A DNA stretch of 64,000 nt from Defluviitaleaceae bacterium (GTDB lineage Bacteria; Bacillota; Clostridia; Lachnospirales; WQUN01). The stretch is from positions 18,985 through 82,984 of the forward strand of contig WRBD01000007.1 of the NCBI GenBank assembly GCA_009779835.1. The letters are read 5' to 3'. Under the pieces are notes generated by a model. It was not told the origin of the DNA, did not search any database, and saw nothing but the letters and a program-made list of their open reading frames with translations. The stretch's first letter is position 1; each line of letters starts with the position of its first letter. This document shows positions 43,364-52,129 of the stretch, piece after piece. The translations under genes and the position numbers were made by a program.

Positions 43364-44824
43364 ATGAAGCTTGGCTTTTTACTTAATGGCATAGCGCACA
43401 CTGTTTTGCGGAATTTTTCGGGAGAAATAACGTCGGTTGTTCATGATACGCGGAAGATTACGGCGGGTGCGTTATTTATTTGTTTGCGCGGGAAAAAAGC
43501 AGACGGGCATAACTTGATATCGGAAGCGGCAGCAAAAGGCGCGTCTGCTGTTCTTATAGATGCAAAATTTTCGGGCGAAATTTCTGTTGATATTGGAATA
43601 GTTCGTGTGGAAAACACACGTGCTGCAATGGCTCTTGTTTCCGCCAATTTTTATGGCGACCCCGCAAAAAAATTACGATTGGTGGGGGTAACGGGAACAA
43701 ACGGAAAAACAACAACTACTTATTTTATTGAAAGCATTCTACGAAGCTGTGGACGAAAAACGGGTTTAATAGGAACGGTGGGGCTTCGCGCATTGGGCGA
43801 GCCTCTGGACATCCATTTTACAACCGACACAACGCCCGACCCGCCGGAGCTTCATTTTATTTTTGCGAAGATGTTGGAAATGGGCGTTACTGATGTAATA
43901 ATGGAAGTTTCTTCGCACGCACTCGCGCTTCACAAAATGGCGGGGCTTACTTTTGATGTTGGTGTTTTCACAAATTTAACGCAAGACCACTTGGATTTTC
44001 ACGGAACAATGGAAAACTATCGTAGTGCAAAAGCTCAGCTTTTTACGCAAAGTAATTTTGCCGTTGTGAATTCCGACGACGAAGCAACGCCGACAATGCT
44101 TGAATATCACGGTAAAGCCCCTTTTTTCACTTATGCAATAAATAATTGCGCAGATTTCCGCGCTTTACATACGGTTTGCAGACCGATTGGCTCTACATTT
44201 GATTTGGAACTTTCGGATAGTGCAGACATAATGCCGTTTAATATTCCCGTCGGCGGAAAATTTAATATTTATAATGTGCTTGCGGCAATAGGTACGGCTT
44301 GCGCGTTGGGAATTAAAATATCGTCGATGCAAGCGGCTGTGGCGCGTCTTTGCGGCGTTCCCGGGCGAATACAATCCGTGCCGAACAATCGCGGGTTAAA
44401 TATTTTTGTTGACTACGCACATTCCCCCGACGGTCTTGTGAAAATTATCAATACGGTGCGCGAAACAACAGCAGGGCGTGTAATAACAATTTTCGGCTGC
44501 GGCGGCGACCGCGACAAAACCAAGCGTCCGATAATGGGCGAAATCGCCGCGCAGTTATCGGACTATTGCATTTTAACCAGTGACAACCCGCGAACGGAGA
44601 ATCCTTTTGAAATTCTCGCACAAATAGAAACAGGCGTGAAGAAAAATACAGACCAATACAAAATAATAGAAAACCGGCGCGAAGCAATTTGCGCTGGAAT
44701 AAAAATGCTGCAACCCGCAGACGCATTAATAATCGCCGGTAAAGGCCACGAAGATTATCAAATAATAGGCACAACAAAGCATCACTTTGATGATTTTGAA
44801 ACAGCAACGGAGGCATTGTCATGA
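43364..44824 (+). CDS. murE: UDP-MurNAc-tripeptide synthetase MurE, meso-DAP type
   Basis: 486 residues. Mur ligase order: an N-terminal UDP-binding domain with SVVHDTRKITAGALFICLRG, the ATP loop GVTGTNGKTTTTYF, MEVSSHALALHKM, FTNLTQDHLDFHGTMENY, FVDYAHSPDGL, and the C-terminal DNPRTENP motif. DNPR marks the meso-diaminopimelate-adding form, so the wall is DAP-based. The protein adds the third amino acid to UDP-MurNAc-dipeptide in the cytoplasm. It is first in murE-murF-mraY-murD-ftsW and overlaps murF by 4 bases. Confidence 0.96.
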   Translation: MKLGFLLNGIAHTVLRNFSGEITSVVHDTRKITAGALFICLRGKKADGHNLISEAAAKGASAVLIDAKFSGEISVDIGIVRVENTRAAMALVSANFYGDPAKKLRLVGVTGTNGKTTTTYFIESILRSCGRKTGLIGTVGLRALGEPLDIHFTTDTTPDPPELHFIFAKMLEMGVTDVIMEVSSHALALHKMAGLTFDVGVFTNLTQDHLDFHGTMENYRSAKAQLFTQSNFAVVNSDDEATPTMLEYHGKAPFFTYAINNCADFRALHTVCRPIGSTFDLELSDSADIMPFNIPVGGKFNIYNVLAAIGTACALGIKISSMQAAVARLCGVPGRIQSVPNNRGLNIFVDYAHSPDGLVKIINTVRETTAGRVITIFGCGGDRDKTKRPIMGEIAAQLSDYCILTSDNPRTENPFEILAQIETGVKKNTDQYKIIENRREAICAGIKMLQPADALIIAGKGHEDYQIIGTTKHHFDDFETATEALS

Positions 44825-46194
44825 ATTTAGAAATCACTGAAATAATTAACGCGTGTGGCGGGCGAATTTTAAACGATGCGGAAACTTCAAAGAATGTTAC
44901 AAGTATTTCAACCGATACGCGGACAATTAAAGCGGGCGCGTTGTTTGTGGCAATCGCCGGCGAAAATTTCGACGGCCATGATTATATTTTAAAAGCGTCG
45001 GAAAACGGCGCGATTTGCGTATTGTCCGAGCGTCAAAGTCAACCAACCGACATTGATGTTCCGTTAATATATGTTGGCTCTACGCGCCGCGCCTTGATGG
45101 ATTTGGCGGATTATTACCGCAGAAAACATAGCGTAAAAGTTATTGCCATCACGGGTAGCGCGGGAAAGACCACAACGAAAGATATGATTGCGGATATTCT
45201 TTCCCAAAAATTTAAAACCAAACGCACAATTAAAAATTTTAATAATGATATCGGAATGCCGCTTTCTATTTTTCAACTTGAACCCGACGACGAAGTTTTA
45301 GTGCTTGAAATGGGAATGAATCACGCAAATGAAATCCATGAGTTAAGCCTTGTGGGTGTACCGGATATCGCGGTAATCACGCATATCGGGGACGCTCATA
45401 TCGAAAATTTTGAAAACCGCGAAGGAATTCTTAACGCGAAACTTGAAATAGTGGATGGTCTTCGCGCAGACGGCACGGTTGTGTTAAACGGTGACGACCC
45501 GCTTCTCACTGGTTCGATTGCCGCAGCAAAAACGGAGCGGTTCAATGTCTTATGTCCAAGCTCAAAAAATATCATCACCGCCGAGCCGTTAGACTCCCAT
45601 GAAACCTGCTGTCATTTCACATGGCGCGGCGAAAGCATTTTTTTGAACGTTCCTATTCCGGGTGCGCATATGGTAATGAACGCGCTTCTTGCAACTGTTG
45701 TGGGGCTTGAAATGGGCGTTTCCCCTTTGCAAATAACAAAAGCTTTTGAAAATTTTACTCCGCCTGAAGGCCGTTTAAATATTTTTGAAGCAAACGGCAT
45801 GACAATAATAGATGACGTGTACAACGCAAACCCGTCCTCGATGTTTGAAGCAATAAAAGTTCTGTGCCGCAAAACACCCGAAAATGCGCAAAGCCGCCGT
45901 GTGGCAATCCTCGGCGATATGAACGAACTCGGACATGTTGCAATTGAAAGGCATCGCGAAGTAGGCGAATTCGCCGCAAACGCCGGAATTGATTTGCTTA
46001 TAACAATCGGAGAACTTTCGCGGTTTATATATGAAGGTTTTCTTTCTGTAAACTCAACCGGCAGAGCAAAATATTATGAAACGCTGGAGAAATTCCAAAT
46101 TGCGCTGTCTAACAATCTAAATCCAAACGATATAATCCTTGTAAAAGCTTCCCGTGGTATGCGTTTTGAAAAAATCACAGAAAATTTTTCGTGA
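44821..46194 (+). CDS. murF: UDP-MurNAc-tripeptide:D-Ala-D-Ala ligase MurF
   Basis: 457 residues. TSISTDTRTIKAGALFVAIA at the N-terminus, ATP loop AITGSAGKTTTKDMIA, NFNNDIGMPLSIFQLEPDDE, EMGMNHANEIHELS, ITHIGDAHIENFENREGI and IDDVYNANPSSMFEAI are all MurF blocks. It completes the pentapeptide precursor by adding D-Ala-D-Ala, the segment bound by glycopeptides. ATGA coupling with murE; the mraY ATG follows 29 bases after the stop. Confidence 0.96.
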   Translation: MNLEITEIINACGGRILNDAETSKNVTSISTDTRTIKAGALFVAIAGENFDGHDYILKASENGAICVLSERQSQPTDIDVPLIYVGSTRRALMDLADYYRRKHSVKVIAITGSAGKTTTKDMIADILSQKFKTKRTIKNFNNDIGMPLSIFQLEPDDEVLVLEMGMNHANEIHELSLVGVPDIAVITHIGDAHIENFENREGILNAKLEIVDGLRADGTVVLNGDDPLLTGSIAAAKTERFNVLCPSSKNIITAEPLDSHETCCHFTWRGESIFLNVPIPGAHMVMNALLATVVGLEMGVSPLQITKAFENFTPPEGRLNIFEANGMTIIDDVYNANPSSMFEAIKVLCRKTPENAQSRRVAILGDMNELGHVAIERHREVGEFAANAGIDLLITIGELSRFIYEGFLSVNSTGRAKYYETLEKFQIALSNNLNPNDIILVKASRGMRFEKITENFS

Positions 46195-46223
46195 CTTATC
46201 TTTCCGAAAAAGGAGATTTTTAA

Positions 46224-47195
46224 ATGGACATCTCAATAAACGCTGCACTATATGCGGTGCTGATTGCCTTTATCGCAAATATCGCGCTGTGCCCGATGAT
46301 GATATCGTCACTTATTAAATTAAAATTCGGGCAGTATATTCGCGGCGACGGGCCGGCGGGACATCACAGAAAATCAGGCACGCCGACTATGGGCGGCATT
46401 ATGATTATTATTAGCTTTCTGCTTGCCGCGATTGTTTTTATGCGGGATAATCCGCAGGCTTTGGCGGTTGTGGGGGTAACGCTCGGGTTTGGGATTATCG
46501 GTTTTATGGACGATTTTATAAAAATTGTGAAAAAGCGTAATTTGGGGCTTAGGGCGTATCAGAAAATAATTGCGCAAATTACGGTTGCCGTGGGATTTGT
46601 TTTGTATTGGCGCACATTGCCGGGCTATTCTACCGCGGTAATGATTCCGTTTTTCCCCGAAATATATATTGATTTGGGATTTATTTTTCCGGCGTTTGCG
46701 GTGCTTATTTTTTTAAGCAGCACAAACGGCGCGAACTTAACGGACGGGCTTGACGGGCTTGCGGCGGGTGTTACCGCATTAATTGCCGTGTTTTTTATGT
46801 TTGCGGCGTGGATGCTTAATTCGCCTGTTCTTCCCGTGACAGGTGCGGCGGCGGGTTCGCTTCTTGGGTTTTTGCTTTTTAATTCTCACCCGGCACGCGT
46901 TTTTATGGGCGACACGGGTTCGCTTGCGCTTGGCGGGTTTGTCGCGGCGGTCGCGCTAATGCTTAATATGCCGCTGTTTTTGCTGATTGTCGCGATAATC
47001 TACGTTGTGGAATCTCTTTCGGTAATTATTCAAGTCGTATATTTCAAATTAACGCATCAACGCTTTTTCAAAATGGCACCGATTCATCATTCGTTTGAAC
47101 TTTCGGGATGGCCGGAAACAAAAGTTGTCGCGTTTTTTTATGTGGTAACAGCGATGGCTTGTTTGGTGGGGTATTTAGCTCTGATGGGCATTTAA
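46224..47195 (+). CDS. mraY: Phospho-MurNAc-pentapeptide translocase MraY
   Basis: 323 residues with about ten membrane segments. Diagnostic sequences are HHRKSGTPTMGGIMII, GFMDDFIKIVKKRNLGLRAY, NGANLTDGLDGLAAG and the nucleotide-site loop TSLALGGFVAAVAL-type text after HPARVFMGDTGS, ending APIHHSFELSGWPETKVV. It forms lipid I by transferring phospho-MurNAc-pentapeptide to undecaprenyl phosphate. A good AAAGGAG site lies upstream. Confidence 0.96.
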   Translation: MDISINAALYAVLIAFIANIALCPMMISSLIKLKFGQYIRGDGPAGHHRKSGTPTMGGIMIIISFLLAAIVFMRDNPQALAVVGVTLGFGIIGFMDDFIKIVKKRNLGLRAYQKIIAQITVAVGFVLYWRTLPGYSTAVMIPFFPEIYIDLGFIFPAFAVLIFLSSTNGANLTDGLDGLAAGVTALIAVFFMFAAWMLNSPVLPVTGAAAGSLLGFLLFNSHPARVFMGDTGSLALGGFVAAVALMLNMPLFLLIVAIIYVVESLSVIIQVVYFKLTHQRFFKMAPIHHSFELSGWPETKVVAFFYVVTAMACLVGYLALMGI

Positions 47196-47232
47196 AAGCA
47201 TTTGAATCCAGCAATAACCGGGGGTATAAAAT

Positions 47233-48564
47233 TTGTTTGACGGTAAGAAAATTCTTGTTTGCGGAATGGCACGCAGCGGACAGGCGGCGGCGTTGGTTTT
47301 GTCGCAGCTTGGCGCGGAGGTTTGCGCTACGGATTTAAAAACAGAAATAGAATGGGATTACGTACCTCACGAAAATAATATTTCATTGCGGCTTGGCGAA
47401 GCCCCCGATAATTTTATTGCGGAGTTCGAGTTAATTATTATCAGCCCGGGTATTAGCATTTACGCTCCTTTTGTGAAAAAAGCGGAATCGCTTGGCATTC
47501 CTGTTTGGGGCGAAGCGGAACTTGCGTATCGTTTGTGCCCGTGTCCGATGATTGCAATTACGGGAACAAACGGAAAAACCACGGTAACAACTTTGGTTGG
47601 CGAAATTTTAAAAAAACACAACGCTAATACCGTAATCGCAGGAAATATCGGCATTCCGCTGACTTCGCTTGTGACGGATTTAACATCTGATGCAATGGTT
47701 GTTGCGGAAATTTCCAGCTTTCAGCTGGAAACAATTTCTGCGTTTCGCCCGAAAATAAGCGCGATTCTTAACATGACCGAAGACCACCTTGACCGTCACC
47801 ACACTATGGAAAATTATATTGCTGTAAAAAGTCGAATTTTCGAAAATCAGAGACAAAATGAAATTTCTGTGTTAAACTATGACAATTCTGTTACGAAAGG
47901 ATTAAATCCACCCGGGCGCGTAATTTTTTTCAGCGCGAAAGAACAGCTTGAAAGCGGTGTTTTCCTGCGTGACGGAAAAATCATCTCAAAAATTAATAAT
48001 GACACTGCACAAGAAATTCTTAACATTTCCGAAACAAAAGTTATGCCCGAAAACGCGCTTGCCGCTACAGCGATTTCAATTTGTGCCGGTGTTTCTCCTG
48101 AAAAAATCGCGGCGACCTTACTTGAGTTTTCCGGCGTAACCCACCGCCTTGAGTATGTAACAACAATTAATGAAGTCGGTTATTACAATGATTCTAAGGC
48201 AACAAACACAGATGCGGCAATGAAAGCCCTCGAATCTTTCAATCGCGAAATCGTCCTGATTGCAGGCGGTCGAGACAAAGATATGAACTTCACCCCGTGG
48301 GTGAAAATGTTCGCGGGGAAGGTCGTAAATTTAATATTAATAGGCGAAGCGGCAAAAAAAGTTGCCGCAACCTGCGACACAGAAAATTATTCTACTTATG
48401 TATATGCAAATTCTTTGGAAGAAGCGGTTTCGCTTGCGAAAGATCTTGCAAAAGCGGGACAAATTGTGCTTTTTTCGCCTTCGTGCGCAAGCTTCGATAT
48501 GTTCAAAAACTTTGAAGAGCGCGGGGATTTATTTAAAAAATTTGTGAAAGGGGGCGTGGGATAA
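47233..48564 (+). CDS. murD: UDP-MurNAc-L-Ala:D-Glu ligase MurD
   Basis: 443 residues, with a TTG start (FDGKKILVCGMARSGQAAAL). Further blocks are ISPGISIYAPFVKKAESLGI, ATP loop AITGTNGKTTVTTL, EISSFQLETISAFRPKISAI, NMTEDHLDRHHTMENY, YNDSKATNTDAAMKALES, AGGRDKDMNF and LFSPSCASFDMF. It adds D-glutamate as second residue of the stem peptide. The stop overlaps the ftsW ATG by one base. The weak TTG start may throttle its level relative to neighbours. Confidence 0.96.
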   Translation: MFDGKKILVCGMARSGQAAALVLSQLGAEVCATDLKTEIEWDYVPHENNISLRLGEAPDNFIAEFELIIISPGISIYAPFVKKAESLGIPVWGEAELAYRLCPCPMIAITGTNGKTTVTTLVGEILKKHNANTVIAGNIGIPLTSLVTDLTSDAMVVAEISSFQLETISAFRPKISAILNMTEDHLDRHHTMENYIAVKSRIFENQRQNEISVLNYDNSVTKGLNPPGRVIFFSAKEQLESGVFLRDGKIISKINNDTAQEILNISETKVMPENALAATAISICAGVSPEKIAATLLEFSGVTHRLEYVTTINEVGYYNDSKATNTDAAMKALESFNREIVLIAGGRDKDMNFTPWVKMFAGKVVNLILIGEAAKKVAATCDTENYSTYVYANSLEEAVSLAKDLAKAGQIVLFSPSCASFDMFKNFEERGDLFKKFVKGGVG

Positions 48565-49823
48565 TGGGAGGCCACTACGGTTCAGCAGAAGATTATGATG
48601 ATTATTACTTACAAAAAAAACATACCCGCCGTCCAAAACCCAAACGCAAAAAACTAAAACCGCCCTCGGTACAAAAACCAAAACCGACGGTGAAACCAAA
48701 GCAGAACGTAAACATAGGCAGCGTGGATGTTTCCATATATCTTGTTGTAATTATTTTGGTGCTTATAGGCGTTGTAATGGTGTTTTCGGCAAGCTATGCA
48801 TTGGCTGCCAACAGACCGCGTTTTAATAATGACGCGTTCTATTTTCTGCGAAGAAACGGTATTATGGCAGCCTTGGGCTTTGCCGCGATGCATTTTATTT
48901 CCAAGTTCAACTGTCAAATATGGCGGAAAGGCGTTTGGCCTTTATATTTTGGAACACTTGGTATGTTGATTGCGGTAACAATTATTGGTTTGACCGCCTA
49001 TGGCGCACAACGATGGATTCAAATTCCCATAATCGGTCAGTTCCAGCCCTCGGAGCTTGCAAAAGCCGCTATTATTTTCATTATCGCGCATCTGGTTGAC
49101 AAATACCCCGACGCGTTAAAAACATGGGGCAATTTAGGTCTTTTTTCCGCGATTGTTGCCGTGGCTGTTGGTTTGGTTTGGATGCCGGGCGGGTTTAGTG
49201 CCGGGCTTATTATTGCCGCAATAGGATTTGGCATGATTTTTGTTGCAAGCCCGTATATTTGGCGGTTCATTGTTCCCGGCGGGCTATTTGTGGGCGGGGT
49301 AAGTGCTTATCTTCTTATAAGTGCGCATTTCGGCTTGAACTTTCGCGGTGCGCGTATTCAAGCATGGCGCGACCCGTGGGCATTTTCGGATACAGTTGGA
49401 TTCCAAACAATTCAATCTTTATACGCCGTTGCAACGGGCGGCTGGTTTGGGGTTGGAATTGGAGAGAGCCGCCAAGTTTCTTTCATTCCCGAGCCGCAGC
49501 ACGATATGATCTTTGCCATAGTTGTTGAAGAACTCGGCTTGTTAGGCGCGGGGTTAATTCTAATACTTTTCGGAATTTTCATATGGCGCGGAATACTTGT
49601 AGCAATGCGCGCGCCCGACACATTCAGTTCAATGGTTGCAATAGGAATCGTCTTCACAATCGCCTTCCAAGTTGTAATAAACGTAGGCGTTGTTACAAAT
49701 ACCATTCCAAATACAGGCGTAACCCTCCCCTTCATTAGTTACGGCGGAACTTCTTTACTGGTTACAATGGCATTGGCAGGGATTCTATTGAGTATTTCAA
49801 GGTATTCCAAGGGCAGTGGATAA
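48564..49823 (+). CDS. ftsW: SEDS-family peptidoglycan glycosyltransferase FtsW
   Basis: 419 residues. A long Lys/Pro/Arg-rich cytoplasmic tail (about 1-52) precedes ten or so membrane segments. SEDS landmarks include GVVMVFSASYALA, AQRWIQIPIIGQFQPSELAK, the FRGARIQAWRDPWAFSDTVGF loop, FIPEPQHDMIFAIVVEELGL and VTNTIPNTGVTLPFISYGGT near the end. SEDS proteins polymerise lipid II, with FtsW acting in division. It is the last gene of this operon. murG, which usually follows, is absent, and a terminator stands directly behind the stop. I cannot exclude a RodA/SpoVE-type role. Confidence 0.92.
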   Translation: MGGHYGSAEDYDDYYLQKKHTRRPKPKRKKLKPPSVQKPKPTVKPKQNVNIGSVDVSIYLVVIILVLIGVVMVFSASYALAANRPRFNNDAFYFLRRNGIMAALGFAAMHFISKFNCQIWRKGVWPLYFGTLGMLIAVTIIGLTAYGAQRWIQIPIIGQFQPSELAKAAIIFIIAHLVDKYPDALKTWGNLGLFSAIVAVAVGLVWMPGGFSAGLIIAAIGFGMIFVASPYIWRFIVPGGLFVGGVSAYLLISAHFGLNFRGARIQAWRDPWAFSDTVGFQTIQSLYAVATGGWFGVGIGESRQVSFIPEPQHDMIFAIVVEELGLLGAGLILILFGIFIWRGILVAMRAPDTFSSMVAIGIVFTIAFQVVINVGVVTNTIPNTGVTLPFISYGGTSLLVTMALAGILLSISRYSKGSG

Positions 49824-49832
49824 ATTATTTTC

Positions 49833-49874
49833 AAAAAAAAACGAGAGTTGGCTCGCGTCTCTCTCGTTTTTTTT
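49833..49874 (+). terminator. Terminator of the murE-ftsW operon
   Basis: AAAAAAAACGAGAG (49834-49847) and CTCTCGTTTTTTTT (49861-49874) form a stem with a short GC-containing loop. It begins 10 bases after the ftsW stop. The next coding frame starts within its T tract. Confidence 0.8.
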
Positions 49875-50720
49875 GATGGAATAACACTGGATATAGTCAA
49901 TAATGAAGTACTCGTTTCATTGGCTGTTTACACAGAAGAAAAAATCAACCTCTTCGTTGACATGATTCTCGATGCTCCCTTTATTACGTTTCACCAATCG
50001 CCCGGATTACCGGAACTTACTTTTGACTTTGAGCAGTATTATTCTTCGGAAGTACTGCATAATTTTGACGTACAGATAGCTGCGCTAACATCTCATGTAA
50101 GTCCCGGGGATATTCTTCATGTTAGGGATTCAAGTGGTCGTCTTTTGCGTGCAGGTTCGAACGGATACAGAATATCAATTGATTGGCAATGGCAGATTAG
50201 AATCGGGTTTGTGACCGCCGCACATATTAGTAATGGCCCATTAGGCCGGCCGCTTCGAATAGGTGACCGCATCTATAATTCCGCTGGAAATCACATTGGA
50301 ACAATAAGGTATGTAAACCTTCATACTGCGGATGTTGCTTTTTTCGAACTGATAAATGCCACAAGTGACCGACGAGTCCATTTCGGCACATTAGGCGCAA
50401 GGGAAGCTTCAAATGGTACAGGCAATCGTGTATTTTTGGATGCCATGCACGGAACGGGCAGACCGGGGGACATAAAAGCCCCTTGGAGTGGAAATACTGC
50501 CAGCGGCAACTGGGTATCCGGCTTAAGAGCAAGTTATCAAAGTCAAGGCGGTGATAGTGGAGGGATTGTATATTCATGGACAAATGCAACTAATAACGGC
50601 GTGAATGGTATACATGCCTTAGGATGGCCTGCCGGTACTTGGGGCGATGGAGGGAATGCTGTCTTTACGACCGTGAGTACACACAGAAGTTTTCTCGCAA
50701 ACGGATTTAATTTGCATTAG
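49875..50720 (+). pseudogene. 5'-truncated trypsin-like (S1) serine protease
   Basis: The frame encodes a propeptide-like part (GITLDIVNNEVLVSLAVYTE, then DAPFITFHQSPG) and an S1-type domain with His in IGFVTAAHISNG (codon near 50223), Asp in TADVAFFELINA and Ser in SQGGDSGGIVYSW. All three catalytic residues are intact. However, the reading frame runs back into the T tract of the ftsW terminator, and no signal peptide, ribosome site or good start exists: TTG 49920 and ATG 49962 lack sites. Secreted S1 enzymes need a leader, so I read the gene as cut at its 5' end. If translated from 49962 it would be cytoplasmic. A serpin gene follows. Confidence 0.65.
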
Positions 50721-50738
50721 CGATTATGTTACACCGAC

Positions 50739-50772
50739 TACAAGGCATGAGTCACATCATTCATGCCTTGTA
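50739..50772 (+). terminator. Intrinsic terminator after the protease fragment
   Basis: TACAAGGCATGA (50739-50750) pairs exactly with TCATGCCTTGTA (50761-50772) over a 10-base loop, followed by GTATTTGTTTTC. It separates the protease frame from the serpin. Confidence 0.75.
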
Positions 50773-50809
50773 GTATTTGTTTTCAAGACAGAAAGGTAGT
50801 GTTTTGTTT

Positions 50810-52057
50810 ATGAAAAAAAACGTATGCGTCTTTATTTTTGCAGTTATTCTTATTGCGTCCTTTATTGGTTGCACAAATGAAGATGAAAACCCACATTCAT
50901 TAGAATCGGCATTAGAAGAATCGAAGGTTAACATTACTGCGTATGAATATTTTCCGGAAAATACCGGTTTAGCCATATCGCGTTTTTCACAAGATTTATT
51001 TCGCAAACTTTTAGCATCCGATGATAAAAACGTGGTTGTTTCTCCCGTATCGGCATATTATGTTTTGTCTATGGTTTCTTTAGGTGCCGAGGGTGACACA
51101 TTGTATGAATTTGAATCAGTTTTGGGAGGGAACGCTCACGAGATTGCACGCGAATTATCTGCTTTGTCGCATAATTTAACATCAGCGGGAAGCAGTACGA
51201 GAATAAATATGGCGGGGTCTGTTTGGGTTACCGATGACTATATTATAAACCCGGACTTTAATCGTACAATGATTACTTATTTTCACGCACCTGCACTTAC
51301 GCGCGACTTCAGTGAACAGTCTGTAGTTGACGAAATTAATGCTTGGATTTACGACCAAACGCAAGGACTTATTGATAAAACATTAGAGCAAATAGAGCCG
51401 GATGTTATAATGCTTCTGATTAACACCCTGTATCTTTCAGCAAAATGGGCAAGTAATTTCAACCCTATGGCAGAGAGACAAAGTGTATTTTATCCGGAAA
51501 ACTGTGAACAAACGGAAGTAACCTTTCTTTACACAAACCATATTTCTCTTTCAGTAAGCATAACGGACTATTATGAAGCAGTTTTGCTTCCGTATTCTGG
51601 GAGGTTGGGGTTCTTTATGGTACGACCCACTACAGGCAAATCTGTAAGAGACTTTGCCACTTCTTATGACATATTGAAGATTTTCAATGAAATAGACATA
51701 CGTTCGGAAGTTCTTGTCTCTATGCCAATGCTGGACTTGGATTATAGTATTCGTATGAATGACTACCTAGAGATGATGGGGTTGATATTGGCATTTGATG
51801 ATAGATTGTCCGGCTTAGGAGAAATGATAGAGGATGATGCTTCTAAGCACATATATTTGTCGGAAGTACGTCAACAAATACGCCTTAAAGTACATTCAGA
51901 AGGGACAGAAGCTTCTGCCATTACAGTAGGTTTACCAGCGCTTGAAAGTGCGTTGCAACAACCCATTGAAATAAACTTCAATACACCATATATTTTCATG
52001 ATATATGATACTCACACAAACATACCATTGTTTATGGGTGTTACGGATAACCCTTAA
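50810..52057 (+). CDS. Lipoprotein serpin
   Basis: 415 residues. The signal peptide ends in a lipobox IASFIGC, so it is tethered outside the membrane. Serpin blocks: NVVVSPVSAYYVLSMVSLGA, INTLYLSAKWASNFN, the breach/shutter region, and the hinge of the reactive loop EGTEASAITVGL followed by NFNTPYIFMIYDTHTNIPLF. The hinge keeps the small residues needed for loop insertion, so it is probably inhibitory. Counting from the hinge (Gly as P15) puts P1-P1' near Glu-Ser, an estimate. I start at ATG 50810 after AGAAAGG. The upstream neighbour is an S1 protease gene, suggesting a protease-inhibitor pair. Confidence 0.92.
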   Translation: MKKNVCVFIFAVILIASFIGCTNEDENPHSLESALEESKVNITAYEYFPENTGLAISRFSQDLFRKLLASDDKNVVVSPVSAYYVLSMVSLGAEGDTLYEFESVLGGNAHEIARELSALSHNLTSAGSSTRINMAGSVWVTDDYIINPDFNRTMITYFHAPALTRDFSEQSVVDEINAWIYDQTQGLIDKTLEQIEPDVIMLLINTLYLSAKWASNFNPMAERQSVFYPENCEQTEVTFLYTNHISLSVSITDYYEAVLLPYSGRLGFFMVRPTTGKSVRDFATSYDILKIFNEIDIRSEVLVSMPMLDLDYSIRMNDYLEMMGLILAFDDRLSGLGEMIEDDASKHIYLSEVRQQIRLKVHSEGTEASAITVGLPALESALQQPIEINFNTPYIFMIYDTHTNIPLFMGVTDNP

Positions 52058-52076
52058 AAACTAGAGTGCAACATTC

Positions 52077-52106
52077 AAAAGGGATGCATTTATTAGCACC
52101 CCTTTT
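52077..52106. terminator. Bidirectional terminator between convergent genes
   Basis: AAAAGGG-ATGC pairs with GCAC-CCCTTTT (52077-52087 and 52096-52106, one mismatch). A runs on one side and T runs on the other suit termination of both the serpin and the leftward metallo-hydrolase gene. Confidence 0.7.
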
Positions 52107-52129
52107 ATACAAACGGAGAATAGACTTAC

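Noticed and set aside
49848..49874. TTG start of the trypsin-like protease inside the ftsW terminator
   Set aside because: The codons MARVSLVFF come from the terminator stem and T tract, so they are not a true protein start.
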